Below are positions 48,625 through 60,544 of a DNA stretch of 64,000 bases, piece by piece. The DNA lies in NCBI GenBank assembly GCA_009823505.1, contig VZQC01001014.1, positions 143,059 through 207,058 of the forward strand, written 5' to 3'. Origin of the DNA: Rhizomys pruinosus. Taxonomy: Eukaryota; Chordata; Mammalia; Rodentia; Spalacidae. A model generated the notes under the pieces. The model was not told where the DNA came from. It made no database searches and was given only the letters and a program-made list of their open reading frames with translations. The first letter of the stretch is position 1. Each line of letters opens with the position of its first letter. The position numbers and the translations under genes were made by a program.

Positions 48625-49126
48625 CGCCACTTTTGGATAAAGATGGTAGATTATTTTAATTTAATGAAATATTTTCTCAAATTAAAATAGCTGCTCCAGA
48701 TGTGATTTCATCTTGCTTAGCACAATTAATGCAAACAATGGTACACAGTATACAGCTGTTGGTCTGTTAAATGTCTTATTTCTATCAGTATTCCATTAAA
48801 AGACCAAAAGAAGCAGATTTTAAATAATAAAGCTTCAGGGACTGCCCGTACCCATGTCATAATTTACATTGCAGAGACCCCATCCCCTTTCCTTCTGTTA
48901 AGAAAATGCATTGATTTGTTACATTGATGTCATTCAGCTGATTGTGTATAATGAGCAAGAAGTAGCAAGTATCTTGGGCTTCTTCTTAATACATTTGTAT
49001 GTCAGAGGGTGAATATGAAATTGGACAAGAACTTAGTGACCTCCATCATGATAAAATTTCCAGGGTTTCATGGTTATCAGACATGCTGAGACATGTGTCT
49101 TCCTACAATTCCAAAGAATTGAAACT

Positions 49127-49353
49127 GGGGCTGGAGAGATGGCCTGGAGGTTTAGAGCGCCGACTGCTCTTGCAGAGGACCTGGGTTGGATCCCCAGCAC
49201 CCACATGGCGGCTGAGAAACCGTCTTTAACTCCAGTTCTAGGGGAATCTGACGCCCTCTTCTGACCTCTGTGGCATTGCATGACACAGGTCCACAGAGCT
49301 GCATGCAGACAGTACATTCAAACACTTAAAGAATAAATAAAATAAAAAAAAAA
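49127..49353 (+). mobile_element. SINE B2 (right arm)
   Basis: Complete B2 starting ggggctggagagatggcctg and ending in an A-rich tail. Single-box subfamily; mirror of 43395-43604. Confidence 0.93.
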
Positions 49354-49556
49354 AGAATCAAAACATCTGTTGGGACATTAGTGTTGAATGCAACACATTC
49401 TGTTTCTATATACAACTGTTTGTTAATTATTAAGTTCCTTAAAAATCTTCTTGTTTTGAGCCAGACACCAAAGATAAGCCTATTATTGATAGAGGCAATA
49501 TGTTGTTTTATGTCTATGTCATATCTTTTTCAGCCTCCAAAATGTTCACCTTTTTA

Positions 49557-50637
49557 TTTTATTTTTAAAATTTTATTGGAGTTTTGTATTTTTCATACAT
49601 TGTTTCTCATTCCAATCTAGACTAATCTCCCCTTCCATGCCCCCCACCCCACCTGAGTTCATGTATCCTGCAATTCCCTCCCTGTTTTTATTCAAAGTTT
49701 TTCAATGAAGAGGATTATTGTCCTTGGGGGAAAGTTACTGTTTCAGTAGTCTCACTGTCCCAGTTCCTCCACTGTTCTTGTTCCCTCCAATCTGTGTTGC
49801 TTCAGCATATGAATACAAATAAATATCTACTATAGTATATATATATATATATTATATATGCATTACACCTATACTAAAATTATATCATCTGTACACAACT
49901 GCCATTTCCATATAATATTTCAGGATTCATATTTTTTCCTTTTTAAATTTATATTACTATATTAGTCTGAAATATGCCTACACATCCTCCACCTGTATAT
50001 CAAGAGTACAATAGTCTCAAAATATGTGGCAGGTTAATTCTAGAGCCTGATAAGGGATTTGCATTATAAGAGCACAGTTGCTTTCAGAGGAAGGGGTATA
50101 TAACATTGATGTTGCTCAGTTTGCCTTACAACTCCATGCTTGGTGGTAGCATCCACAATAGGGGATACCATTCATCATTTGCTTGGCTGGTACTGTGTTA
50201 CCTCCCTTAGCATAATATCTTCTAGTTCCATCCATTTACCTGCAAAGTTCACGATGCCATCTTTCTTTACAGCTGCATAGAACTCCATTGTAGACAAGCA
50301 CCACATTTTTCTATCCACTCATTGGTTCAGGGGTATTTGTGTTGGTTGCAGTTCTTGACTATTGTGAAGAGAGCTGTAGTGAACATGGATGTTCATGTAT
50401 CTCTTCAGTAGGATGAGTGTTGTGGGTATATACCCAGGAGTAGTATGGCTGGGTCAGGTAGTAAGCTCATTTTGAGTGGTTTCAGGGTTCTCCATACTGC
50501 TTTCCATAGTGGTTGTACAAGTTTACATTCCCACCAGCAGTGGATGAGTGTACACCTTTCCCCATAACCTCTCCAGCATTTGGTATCTTTTGTTTTCTTG
50601 ATCCTAGCCAGTCTTATCAGAGTGAGATGATATATTT
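49557..50637 (-). mobile_element. Outer L1, 3' piece (right arm)
   Basis: The minus strand reads L1 ORF2 C-terminus then 3' UTR. On the plus strand it begins with attttattggagttttgta and a C-rich block at about 49638-49652 and ends at the 'gtcttatcagagtgagatga' junction with the inner L1. Confidence 0.87.
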
Positions 50638-52672
50638 TATTTAAATACTTTTATTGATGAATCCTGTCTTTTATTCACTGTCTTTCAGTGCAATTTAGAC
50701 ACATTCCCCTCTCCCTGCCCCCACCCTACCCCAGGTCATGCCTTCTGCCATACATGTCTGTCATCTTTCTCCAAGTCTTCCCAAATTTTTTCACTGCAGA
50801 GGCTTGTTGTTTTGGATAGAGTTTAACTGTATCAGTCAGTTCTTTAACCGAGTCTTTATGTGGTTGTTTTTCCCTCCCCTTTGTATTGTTCCAACATATG
50901 CCTATATAACCATCACATATGCATCAAAATTATGATCTCTGAGAATAAAGTGTATGTTAATTCCAAAATATGTTTAGGAATTCACATTTTCCCCCTTTAA
51001 TTTTATATTACTCTAAAATATGCATACATACCTTCGACCCAGATACTGTAATTACAGAGTCTGAAAATGTGTGGTAGGCCAATTCTAGAGCCCATGAAGA
51101 GACTTACATTATAACAACAGAGTTGCTTTCAGATAAAAAGAAATGGATCAGTAATGTTGTTCAGCTTGCCTTTCAATTGGGGATTTGGTGTTAGCATCCA
51201 TAAATGAGGGAAATCATTCCTTTCATTTTTTCTGGAACTATGTTACTTCACTTAGCATAATGGCTTCGAATTCCATCGATTTATCTGCAAATTTCATGAT
51301 GTTATCTTTCTTTACTGCTGAATAGAACTCCATTGTGTAGATGTACCACATTTTTGTTATCCACTTGTCTGTTGAAGGGCATTTGGGTTTGTTCCTGCTC
51401 TTCAGTATTGTGAAGAGTGCTGCATTAAGCATAGATGTGCATGTATCTTTGCAGTGGGATGAGTATTGTGGCTATATATCCAGAGTAGTATGGCTGAGCC
51501 AGGTGGTAGGCTCATTTTGAATCTTCTAAGGGTTCTCTACACTGCTTTCCATAATGGTTGTACAAATTTACATTCCTACCATCAGTGGATGAGTGTTCCC
51601 TTTTCCCCTCAACCTCTCCAGCATTTGGTGTCTTTTGTTTTCTTGATCTTTGGCAGTTGTATTAGAGTGAGGTATATGAGAGTGGTTTTAATTTGCATTT
51701 CCTTAATTATTAATGATGTTGAACACTTTAAGATGTTTCTCATCCATCTTTACTTCCTCATTGGTGAAGCCTGTTCAGTTCTTTACTCCATATTTTGAGT
51801 AGGTAATTTGTTTTCGTCTTTGTTTTTTGAGTAGTTTATATATTCTGGATGTTAATGCTCTGTCAGATGTATCACTGATGAAGATTTCTTCCCACTCTGG
51901 GTTTTCTCTTCACTTCCCTGATTGCTTCTTTCTCTAAACAGTAGCTTTTGAGTTTGATGAGGTCCCATTTGGCAACTGTTGACCTTATTTCCTTTGCAGC
52001 TGCTGTCACATTTGGAGAGATTTTTCCTACACTTATGTCATATAGGTTACTACCAAATTTTTCTTCTATTGCCGTCAGGGTTTAAGGTTTCACCTTGAGA
52101 TATCTGATCCACTTGGAGTTGATTTTCGGAGAGCGTGAGAGGTAGGGGTTTAATTTTGTTCTTCTACAAATGGCGATCCAGTTTTGCCAGCACCATTTGC
52201 TGAAGATGCTACCCTTCCTCCATTGAGCTTTTTTTTTTTGGCCCTTTGTCAAATATGAGGTGGCTGAAATTATATGTGCTCAAGTTTGGATCTTCAATTT
52301 TGTTCCATTGGTCAACAGGTCTGTTTTTTGCCAGTTCCAGGCTGTCTTTATGACTATAGCCCTGTAATATAGATTGAAGTCTGGTAAAGCAGTCCCCCCT
52401 GTATTGCACTTTTCACTCAGGATTGCTTTAACTATTCAGGGTCTTTTCTTTTTCCATATGAATTTAAAGTTTTTATATCCAAGTCTGTGAAGAATCTCAT
52501 GGGAATTTTGATTGGGATTGCATGGAATATGTATATCAATTTGGGTAAAATGGACATTTTTACTATATTAATTTTTCCAATCCATGAGCATGGGAGGTCT
52601 TTCAATTTTTTGATGTCATCTTCAACCTCCTTTGTTAAGGGTTTAAAATTTTTGTTGTAGAGATCTTTGGTG
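50638..52672 (-). mobile_element. Inner L1 nested in outer L1 (right arm)
   Basis: Cleaner copy of the nested L1: 3' UTR at about 50638-51010, then ORF2 C-terminal sequence to 'gttgtagagatctttggtgt' near 52672. The minus-strand frame at 51238-51432 keeps the WYIYTMEFYSAVKKDNIM segment. Other frames are broken, so no functional protein is expected. Confidence 0.87.
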
Positions 52673-53262
52673 TCTAAATGGTTTTAATTTGCATTTCCTT
52701 AATTATTAGTGATGTTGAACATCTTTCTCAGCCATCTTTATTTCCTCATTTGTGAAGTCTCTGCTCAACTCTTTACTCTATCTTATGAATGAGTCATTTG
52801 ATTTCTTCTTTGTTTTTTGAATAGTTTTTGTATTCTGGAAGTTAATGCCCTGTCAGATGTATCACTGGTGAAAGTTTCCTCCCAAATTTCTGGGCTTTCT
52901 CTTCATTTCATTGATTGTTTCTTTCCCTGTACAGAAGGTTTTGAGTTTAATGAGGTCCCACTTGTCAATTATGGACCTCACTTCCTGTCAGCTACTGTCA
53001 GATTTAGCAAGTGTTCTCCTATGCCTATGTCTTGTAAGTTGCTGCCAATGTTTTCTTCTATCGCCTTCAGAATTTAGGGTTACATCAGTTTTTTATCCAT
53101 TTGGAGCTGATTTTTGTACAGGGTAAGTGGTAGGACTTAGTATTATTCTTCTACAAGTGGTGATCCAGTTTTGCCAATACCATTTGCTGAAGATGCTGTC
53201 TTTCCTCCATTGGGTCTTCTTGGCCCCTTTGTCAAATATGAAGTGGCTGAAATTGCCATATT
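52673..53262 (-). mobile_element. Outer L1, 5' piece (right arm)
   Basis: It resumes the outer L1 at 'taaatggttttaatttgcat' and runs to 'cctttgtcaaatatgaagtg'. Contiguous with 49557-50637 if the inner L1 is removed. Confidence 0.85.
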
Positions 53263-53374
53263 TTTTCTTAACAATGAAGATGATGTACCCCCAAAACTAA
53301 GATTAATATATTAGTATATGTCCAACCATAGTTTTAGTTATAAACCAGCCAATCTGGCCATAAAATTCACATTC

Positions 53375-53540
53375 CTTAGGCTGGAGAGACATCTCTCCAG
53401 ATGTCACATTGGTTAAGATTAGCTATTGTTCTTACAGAGGACCTTAGTTTTGACCAGAACTGGTATTATATAGCTCACAATAATTCCATCTCTCGATCTC
53501 ACACAGTCTTCTGGACTCCATGGGCACATGCACTCAATGA

Positions 53541-53545
<5 letters not shown>
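53375..53545 (+). mobile_element. SINE B3-like (right arm)
   Basis: Mirror of 39290-39462, running into the (AC)n at 53541-53605. Confidence 0.75.
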
Positions 53546-53572
<27 letters not shown>

Positions 53573-53605
53573 ACACGCGCGCGCACGCACACACACACAC
53601 ACAAA
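53541..53605. repeat. (AC)n/(GC)n microsatellite (right arm)
   Basis: AC repeats with a central CGCGCGCGC segment. Confidence 0.95.
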
Positions 53606-54544
53606 CTCAAATACGCATATAATTAAAAAAACAATAATAATACATCCTTTTAAAAGTATAACTGAATATTCAAAACCCATAAAAATAAAAAAAAAACCCT
53701 CAAATTTAACATTACTTTATCTGGCAATTACCGAAAGAATGCATTTACATATTATGCTACTGTATTCTGATATATAAGTTTCTGTAGGATTTTTTTTTTT
53801 GATTATTCTTTTTAATCAGGGACTCACTAATTAGCCCAGTTGGTCATGATGGTCATGATCTTATTGTTCTCATACCTCAACTTCAAAGTGCTTGTATTTC
53901 AAATATGAGACATCAAACTTACCTATGATTGCCTTTTTATAAATAAATCTACAAAACTTAATCTCTCATATAGCCTAGTTTTTACTCTTGTGTTATCAAA
54001 TTACATTTATTCATATAAGAATCACATATTGCATACATGCCAATTTGTAGATTGCACTCAAGAATTTAGATTTAGTGGAGCTTCTTTGGAACTTAAAAGT
54101 TATAATGATCATCTGAATATACTTAATTGATAATTTGACTTTTCTCTTGTTCTTGTAAATACTCAGATCTCATTCTGTCAAAACATGAGGGGATAGAATT
54201 AACTCATTCCTCTGTTTGTCAATATATATTTTATAACAGACCGTTCATCGATACTTTCTAGGTTGACTGTAGTGTTCAACTTTATATGACCCTTATAGCT
54301 TTCAGGGAGTTATTTGTCTTTGAATTTCCTAATCTTGTAGACTTAGAATTTTCTAAGCTCAAAGGCTGTGTCTCAACCCCAAGGTACTTGTACATATTCT
54401 CTTTACTTCTTTGCCAAAACTGCCTATCCTCTCCTTAAAGCATTCATCATTTTATATATTCTTTACCTTGTGATTGGCTTAATCTCTGTTTTTCAACTTG
54501 CTCTAATGAAAATGTGTTATAAACGTATTACCAAGTCCTGCTAG
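53606..54544. other. Unassigned AT-rich DNA (right arm)
   Basis: No gene or recognisable repeat; mirror of 38273-39222. Confidence 0.45.
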
Positions 54545-54558
54545 TATAAATTCTGACA

Positions 54559-54563
<5 letters not shown>

Positions 54564-54594
<31 letters not shown>

Positions 54595-54739
54595 TTGGTA
54601 TTTTCGAAACAGCGTCTCCCTGTAGTCCCAGCTGTCTTGGAACTCACTCTGTAGACCAGGATGGCCTTGAACTCACAAAGATCCGCCTGCCTCTGCCTCC
54701 CAAGTGCTAGGATTAAAGGCGTGCGCCACCATGCCCGGC
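54564..54739 (-). mobile_element. SINE B1 with (ATT)n tail (right arm)
   Basis: Reversed B1 preserved to its head (aggcgtgcgccaccatgccc). A 19-bp target duplication, tataaattctgacaattat, is at 54545-54563 and 54740-54758. The (ATT)n at about 54558-54594 grew in its tail. Confidence 0.95.
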
Positions 54740-54758
54740 TATAAATTCTGACAATTAT

Positions 54759-55635
54759 AAAGTAACTGAGGGTATTATATTCTATTTCAAATGTAATATT
54801 ACATGTATCCTAAATTCCTGAGAATCGAACTGTCTTAATGCCTCATTTCTGCCTTTTGATTTCTACTTCATTTATAATTTAATTCCAGAGAATGCAGCTT
54901 AGAAAATGTACTCTTAGTTTCTGTACATAAATGTAAATGTACAATCTATCTTTGTATCAAATATATTTCTTAACTCTTACCTTGAATTAATTTTTATCTT
55001 CTTTTTCATAAATATCCTTTTCTTCACAGCATATTCCCATTCCCAAACAGCAAATCATTCCAGACAACTGGAAAACTTAAAGGTCAAGGAGGTCACTTCG
55101 GTTCTAAAAGTCCTTAGACTGTATTAGCCAATTTTTTCCCCAGACCTATTTATTCCTATAATTACATAAGAACTTCACCTGTATTTGTTCACTTTGTTTC
55201 TCATACTCAAATACCTCAATTTCATCGCATCCTCTGAATCTGGCATTTGAATGATGGTCTAGTAGTTAAATATTGTTTTTTTTATTTTTGTGGAGAAAAA
55301 AATCTAATGAGATGCCATGTTCATAAGTTATTTGTGTTCTACTTACTGAAGTATAAAATTTTAATTGAAATATTTTTAGGTACCCATTAAACATAGGTAT
55401 AACCATAGGTACACTCAGTACGAATGTGTATAATGTATTTGAATTGTTAAGTGGTTAAACCAATCTTTGTTAATAATGTTTTCAAAATAAAAATCAACAA
55501 ATACATTATATACAACAGAAAAGTTTTTAATTTCCTATTTCAGCAGTACTGTATAATATTGCATTATTTGAAATTAAATTACTTTGTATATATTAATAAA
55601 TTGAAAGACATCCCTGTCTTCTACATTCATCTAAT
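54759..55635. other. Unassigned AT-rich DNA (right arm)
   Basis: No gene or recognisable repeat; mirror of about 37219-38090. Confidence 0.45.
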
Positions 55636-55648
55636 AGAAATATCCATC

Positions 55649-55788
55649 ATCCTAGCACTTGGGAGGCAGAGGCAGGCGGATCTTTGTGAGTTCAAGGCCA
55701 GCTTGATCTACAAAGTAAGTTCCAGGACAGCTGGGGCTACAGGGAGACCCTGTCTCGAAAAGGACAAAAAAAAAAAGAAAAAAGAAAA
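55649..55788 (+). mobile_element. SINE B1, 5'-truncated (right arm)
   Basis: The B1 starts at cctagcacttgggaggcaga, lacking its first ~25 bases. It is flanked by agaaatatccatc at 55636-55648 and 55789-55801, so the truncation happened at insertion. Confidence 0.95.
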
Positions 55789-55919
55789 AGAAATATCCAT
55801 CTCATCTACAGAACATCATCATCATGAACTTCTAACAGAATTTGCATGCAATTCATTATCCACTTCCATTTCCATCCCGTTGTCAGTATATAAGAAGATA
55901 TTCCTTTTCCTTCTTTGTT

Positions 55920-56128
55920 CTTCTTTTTTTTTTCACATAAATTTATTTTTATTTTTTTAACAAATCTAGACCATGTTCTGCCCATTCCCCCACCCCACCA
56001 GAGCTCATGCATTCTGCCAAACATGCTTTTCATCTCTTTCTCAGTCTTTCTCAATATTCTCCATGAGGAAGTTGACTGTTTTGAGCAGAAGTTCACTGTT
56101 TCAGTCAGTTCTTTGATGCAGTCCTTTC

Positions 56129-56160
<32 letters not shown>

Positions 56161-56310
56161 CCAATATGCATTACTCCCAACTGCTTTGGACAAAAGCTCA
56201 GGGGGCTCTACACAAGAAATACAACTAGGTAATTGGCACTAGCATCCACAGATGAGGGATACCATTCATCGTTTGTTTTTCTGGGACTGTGTTACTTCAC
56301 TCTTTGTTCC
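55920..56310 (-). mobile_element. L1 3' end (right arm)
   Basis: Reversed L1 3' UTR with T tail, C-rich block at about 55980-56000 and (GTT)n at 56124-56158; mirror of 36575-36960. Confidence 0.87.
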
Positions 56311-56498
56311 TCTTCTATTCCTCCCACCTTTCTTTCCTTCTCTTTCCTCCCTTTCTTGCTTCCTTTTCTTATAACTAATTAATGACTGAACCTTTTAAAT
56401 AGTGGTTATGACTGCAAGCTCAAAATAGGTGCATAATATTGCACATAATTATCTCATATATAAAATATTCAAAATTTTGAAATGATATGTCTTATAAA

Positions 56499-56674
56499 TG
56501 CTGTGAGGATTTAGATACAGAAGAGAAGATAGGAAAGTAACTTAGGCAAGCAAAGAAATTTTTCATGAAAAACTGAAATTGAAGCTGACATGAAAGATTA
56601 GGAGTTAACCAGGTGAAGGCAGAGCGAAAGGGCCTTCCAGGAACAGAAATAGAAAGTGGCCATGTATGATTCCA
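56499..56674 (-). mobile_element. Ancient L2-like LINE 3' relic (right arm)
   Basis: Mirror of 36225-36400; the translated frame at 56492-56803 is identical to that at 36096-36407, showing little or no difference between the arms here. Confidence 0.5.
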
Positions 56675-56960
56675 GGAGAGCATGTCAGTCATGAAACTTA
56701 GAAAAGTCCAGATGGATAGCAAGAAGAAGGAAAGGCTGATGAAAACAAAGTGCAGAGATAGCACTTGTGCAGGACTTACCAGTGTGTGCTTGTTATGTGA
56801 CACCTAGTCCTAAAATAACAGAATTGATGACTTGAGGGAGAAAGTAACTCAAGTAGGCATTTTACTAATCCAAAACTGGTGGCCTGAATCAGAAGATGGA
56901 ACATTTTCCCCCAGGAGAATTTACAGCCATCTGGGAAAATTTTGTCAAAATAATCACACA

Positions 56961-57244
56961 AATAATTGATACTCCCTCATGCAGAAAGCCTAATAAAGTT
57001 GCTCATAATACAACCTGCATGACTATAAGCAGTGAATATACTTAACTGGGGAAGACTTGTAAAACTAAGAGAAAATAAACAAACATGTGCAAGAGAATAG
57101 CAAAGAGGTTGCTGGAGGTTATTGAGAAGTTGTATACATAAGTAACAACTGGTTAAATGAATTTTAGCTATAAAAATATCTAGAAAGATTGATATAAATA
57201 AAATAACAAGGCAACATATGCATCATGGTGGAATGGACAGAAAG
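56961..57244. other. Unassigned unique DNA right of the palindrome
   Basis: No repeat or gene is recognised; the sequence differs completely from that left of 35939. Confidence 0.5.
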
Positions 57245-57835
57245 TTTTTTTTTTTAATTCGTTTTTATTGATGCTTTGTGCATTTCATTACTTTTTCCAA
57301 TTCAGTTCAGGCTTATTTCCCTTTCCCTCCCCCCCCCCCCCACTCCAGATCATGCTTCTCCCCATAACTGTCTGATTTTCATCTCCGATTTTTTCCACAT
57401 TTAGCTATAAGTGATAATCCATGAGTACAGCTTCTTCATGCAAACCTTCTGCAAGGCTGTTGTGCCCAAAACACTACAGCCCACCCATCCAGTGGGGGGG
57501 TGACGGGTTTGTTTGTTCAAATCAAGTTCGATCAAATGAGTGTCCAATCTACATTGCTGTAGTTTCATCATTCCACCCAATCGCAGCCCTTACTTCTCAC
57601 GCCCCCTCTTCCGCGGTTGGTTCCTAGGCTTAGAAAAGGGGCAAGGTGGCTGAGAGGTTTTCCAAACCGTTCCACTCTTACTCCTCTGGACTGCCCCTTG
57701 ACTGACCCATCATGCGCTCAATTCTGGCTGTTTTCCTTCATGGGTGCCAGTTTTGTCCATGAATAACCTTTCGCTCCCTCACACCCAGCCACCTCAACCG
57801 TCGAACCCGCACAACCCCCTCACGGCATTCGCTAT
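57245..57835 (-). mobile_element. L1 3' UTR, inverted copy
   Basis: Its reverse complement matches 60560-61075: poly-T (A tail), gcatttcattactttttcca, a C-run at about 57329-57341, 'cagatcatgcttctccccat', 'ttgtgcccaaaac' and 'attgctgtagtttcatc'. Similarity fades past about 57600 as the sequence becomes C-rich. Confidence 0.75.
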
Positions 57836-58323
57836 TAGGTCTTTAAGCACCACACCCCCACCCACCCCCCCCCAGCCCCCTTCGTTCACCCCTCCACCCT
57901 CCCGATCGCACACACACCCGCGCCTACACGCCTTACGCCATCCCTCACCCGCCCACCACCAACTGCCTCGCCTCGCCGCCCCCACCCCCCCACTGCCTGA
58001 CCCACTCCCAACCCCCACCCCCCCCCACACCACCCCCCCCCTCCCTCCCACCACAACTGAACCTTACCAATATCTTCCACACTCAAACCCCACCCCTTAC
58101 CAACCACCCACAACATACCCGACCCCACCCCAGACCTGGCACCCCCACTTATACACACACACAAACACAACCCCCAACCCCCCACCCCCCCCCCACCCCC
58201 CACCCACCCCCCCCACCCACACACCCCCCCCCCCCCCCCCCACCACCCCCCCCACCAAACCCACCCACAACACCCCCCCCCACACCCCCCCCACCACCCC
58301 CCACACCCCCAACAAACCTCCCT
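57836..58323. repeat. C-rich strand-asymmetric tract
   Basis: The plus strand is nearly all C and A, with C runs up to about 18. From 58141 to 58323 there is not one G. The frame 57744-58346 (200 residues of Pro, Thr and His) is a by-product. It is not a tidy tandem repeat. It may be a real G4/i-motif-prone expansion or sequence corruption. Confidence 0.85.
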
Positions 58324-58597
58324 GTGGCCTTATAACATTCTCCTAACCTGTAGAGGATGTAAGCTTGTTGGCATCAAAGTTTTCATCATAAGGTTTGTGG
58401 TTGACATAGCGAAAGAATCTCTCCAATGTGAAAGACACAGAAATGTCCAGGTTCTGGGCATTACAAGAAACAGGATATTATTGCAGACATTGACTTGCTA
58501 GTTTTGAATGAGTTTTGAGATACTCAAAATAGATGTTGCAAGGAACAGTAGGAATATAATTCTAAAGAGAATTTAACAGAGATAAAATATGAAAAGT
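58324..58597. other. Unassigned DNA
   Basis: No gene is seen. A motif at 58341-58377 (ctcctaacc ... gatgtaagcttg ... ggcatca) recurs at 60511-60545. Confidence 0.4.
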
Positions 58598-58826
58598 ATT
58601 GAGACTGGATAGAGGGCTCAAAGTATAAGAACACTTTGCTATTTTGCGACAGAAGCTTCTATTTGATTCCAAAAGCACACACAAACCCCCAAAGAGGCTA
58701 ACACCAGTCTGTAAACCAGTTCCAGGGGTTCTGACACCATCGTTTCTCCTCTGTGGGGTACTGTATGCCACAGGTACACTTATACTGCAGGAAAAACATA
58801 CATTTAAGGTAAAAATAATTTTTAAA
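58598..58826 (+). mobile_element. SINE B3-like, degenerate
   Basis: 'gagactggatagagggctca', 'ccagttccaggggttctgac' and 'actgtatgccacaggtacac' are in B2/B3 order with strong divergence. Confidence 0.6.
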
Positions 58827-60544
58827 AACTAAAAAATAGGTACTTACGTATATGTTGAATTTCCAAATGGGAGAATAATACAGGGTCTACAGCTCAAAGT
58901 TTGTGCAGACAATTATTCAGTGTATGGGTCTGTAAACAATCAAAATAAACATGGAAGTTTCACAGTCCAGAAGATGGGTTTATGTAATGAATGCATGGGT
59001 CAAGTCTACTAAATTCCATGGACATATCATATGGAAAGGCAAAGGCACTTCTACAGTTAAATATTCCAATATTGCTTTAATTGAAGTGAAATAAATTGGT
59101 CAAGGTTGAGATATCACAAATGGTAATTAGCAAAGTGAGACAGAAGTAAATACTATTCTGGGGACATGTGTTTAAAAGTATAAATGGAAACTTCGAACCT
59201 ATACCAAACGTATGCAAATAAAGTCATCTTTTTAATTTCATTAATTGTTTCTTGCATTGTTTGCTTATTTATATTTTCTGTAAAATTATCCAGTATAAAA
59301 ATAATGATTATTCACAACTATTTTTCAAGGTAGTTAGCTTTGTAGATGTTTTGATTATTGTATATTTTACAGTTATCTACAGAAATCAGAAATTAAGGTT
59401 ATGAAAATCATAGTAGGTACCCTTACATTTGGGTGCATTCATTACCCTGAAATTTTATTAGATCATCACTCAAAAGAGAAGAAAGAATCAATAGCAAAGA
59501 TTTTTGTACAGCATTTCTAGACTTCTGAATCAATTTCTCTAATAGCAATTTCTGGTTGTATGGTTCTAAGATGAGAAAAATGTACATTATCAGTTCAAAG
59601 TCAAAAATTGTACATTAGGAACCTATGGCAGAGTGGTGAAAAGACCAACACAGAAACATGAAGCACAGGGGGATTAAAGGGCTCCTTTTATACAGACCAC
59701 TGTCCAAGGGGTCCCAACAAAGAGCTCTGGTCTTGGTGGAACTGTGGAATGCTTACATGTTTAGAGGCTCTCTATTACCAAGTTACCTGATGCCAATGCT
59801 TTTCTGAAGGTCAATAAGCACTCTTCAGGACCCCCACTGATGCTTATTCTTCTCTGATCTGCAACAACAAATACTTTTAGGAGATCTTGAAAATTCAAAC
59901 CCTCATAGAAATAAACATACTGAAGCATGGTTGTTTGGGGAATCTAATGTTAGTTTTTATTATTAAATTATTTATTATTATTATATTCTTATTATTTTAA
60001 AAGTTATACATGACTCGGAAAAATAAAAAATTCTCTATTATGGGATGTATTCTTATGAAGACTAATTTATTTTATTGTTATGTTTCATTAGGTAAATATC
60101 ATGCATTGTAATCATATGTACCTTCTCTTTCTCTAGCCGAAACTTTTCATGCTCATTCCCACATACTCCTCTCAAATTCATGTTTTTTTTTTCTGTATGA
60201 GTTTAAAAACACATACACACATATGTTGGTGTGGGTGTATATATAAAATCTACTGAGTCCATTCAGCAATATTCATATGTGCATGGGTATAGGACTGACA
60301 ACTTGGGCATGAACCACCTATCAGGCAATTTGTCTCAGAAGACAGTCCTCCCAATGAAGCACTCGCAATTGGATATATAGGTTTTTAAACATTCACTTAT
60401 TTGCATGGTAGGGTACTTTGGTATAGACAAGATTATTTGGATGGTATGTTAATCATGTATTACTTTTTCTTCTGTTAAGTATGACAGGGTCGTCATGTGG
60501 TTCTAAAATCTCCTAACCATTAGTGATGTAAGCTTGTGGCATCA
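58827..60544. other. Unassigned AT-rich DNA
   Basis: No gene or named repeat. A less AT-rich block at about 59620-59880 could be an old LTR or other repeat but shows no ends. Confidence 0.4.

Larger units (their letters stand above)
46918..56960 (-). repeat. Right arm of large inverted repeat
   Basis: Reverse complement of 35940-45833, about 150 bp longer in total. It is closer to expected L1 and SINE sequences than the left arm, so it is probably the more accurate copy. The outer end is at 'ttgtcaaaataatcacaca' (56942-56960), after which unrelated sequence follows. Confidence 0.95.

Noticed and set aside
55451..55960. 169-residue plus-strand frame
   Set aside because: It runs through AT-rich DNA, a B1 and an L1 tail; composite shadow frame.
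35940..56960. Palindrome as a DNA transposon or viral inverted terminal repeat
   Set aside because: Arms are composed of independent older retroelements with their own target duplications, and the spacer holds only repeats; there is no transposase or replication gene.
57744..58346. 200-residue open frame rich in Pro, Thr and His
   Set aside because: It lies in a C/A-only low-complexity tract where stop codons cannot easily occur; no start context or domain supports coding.
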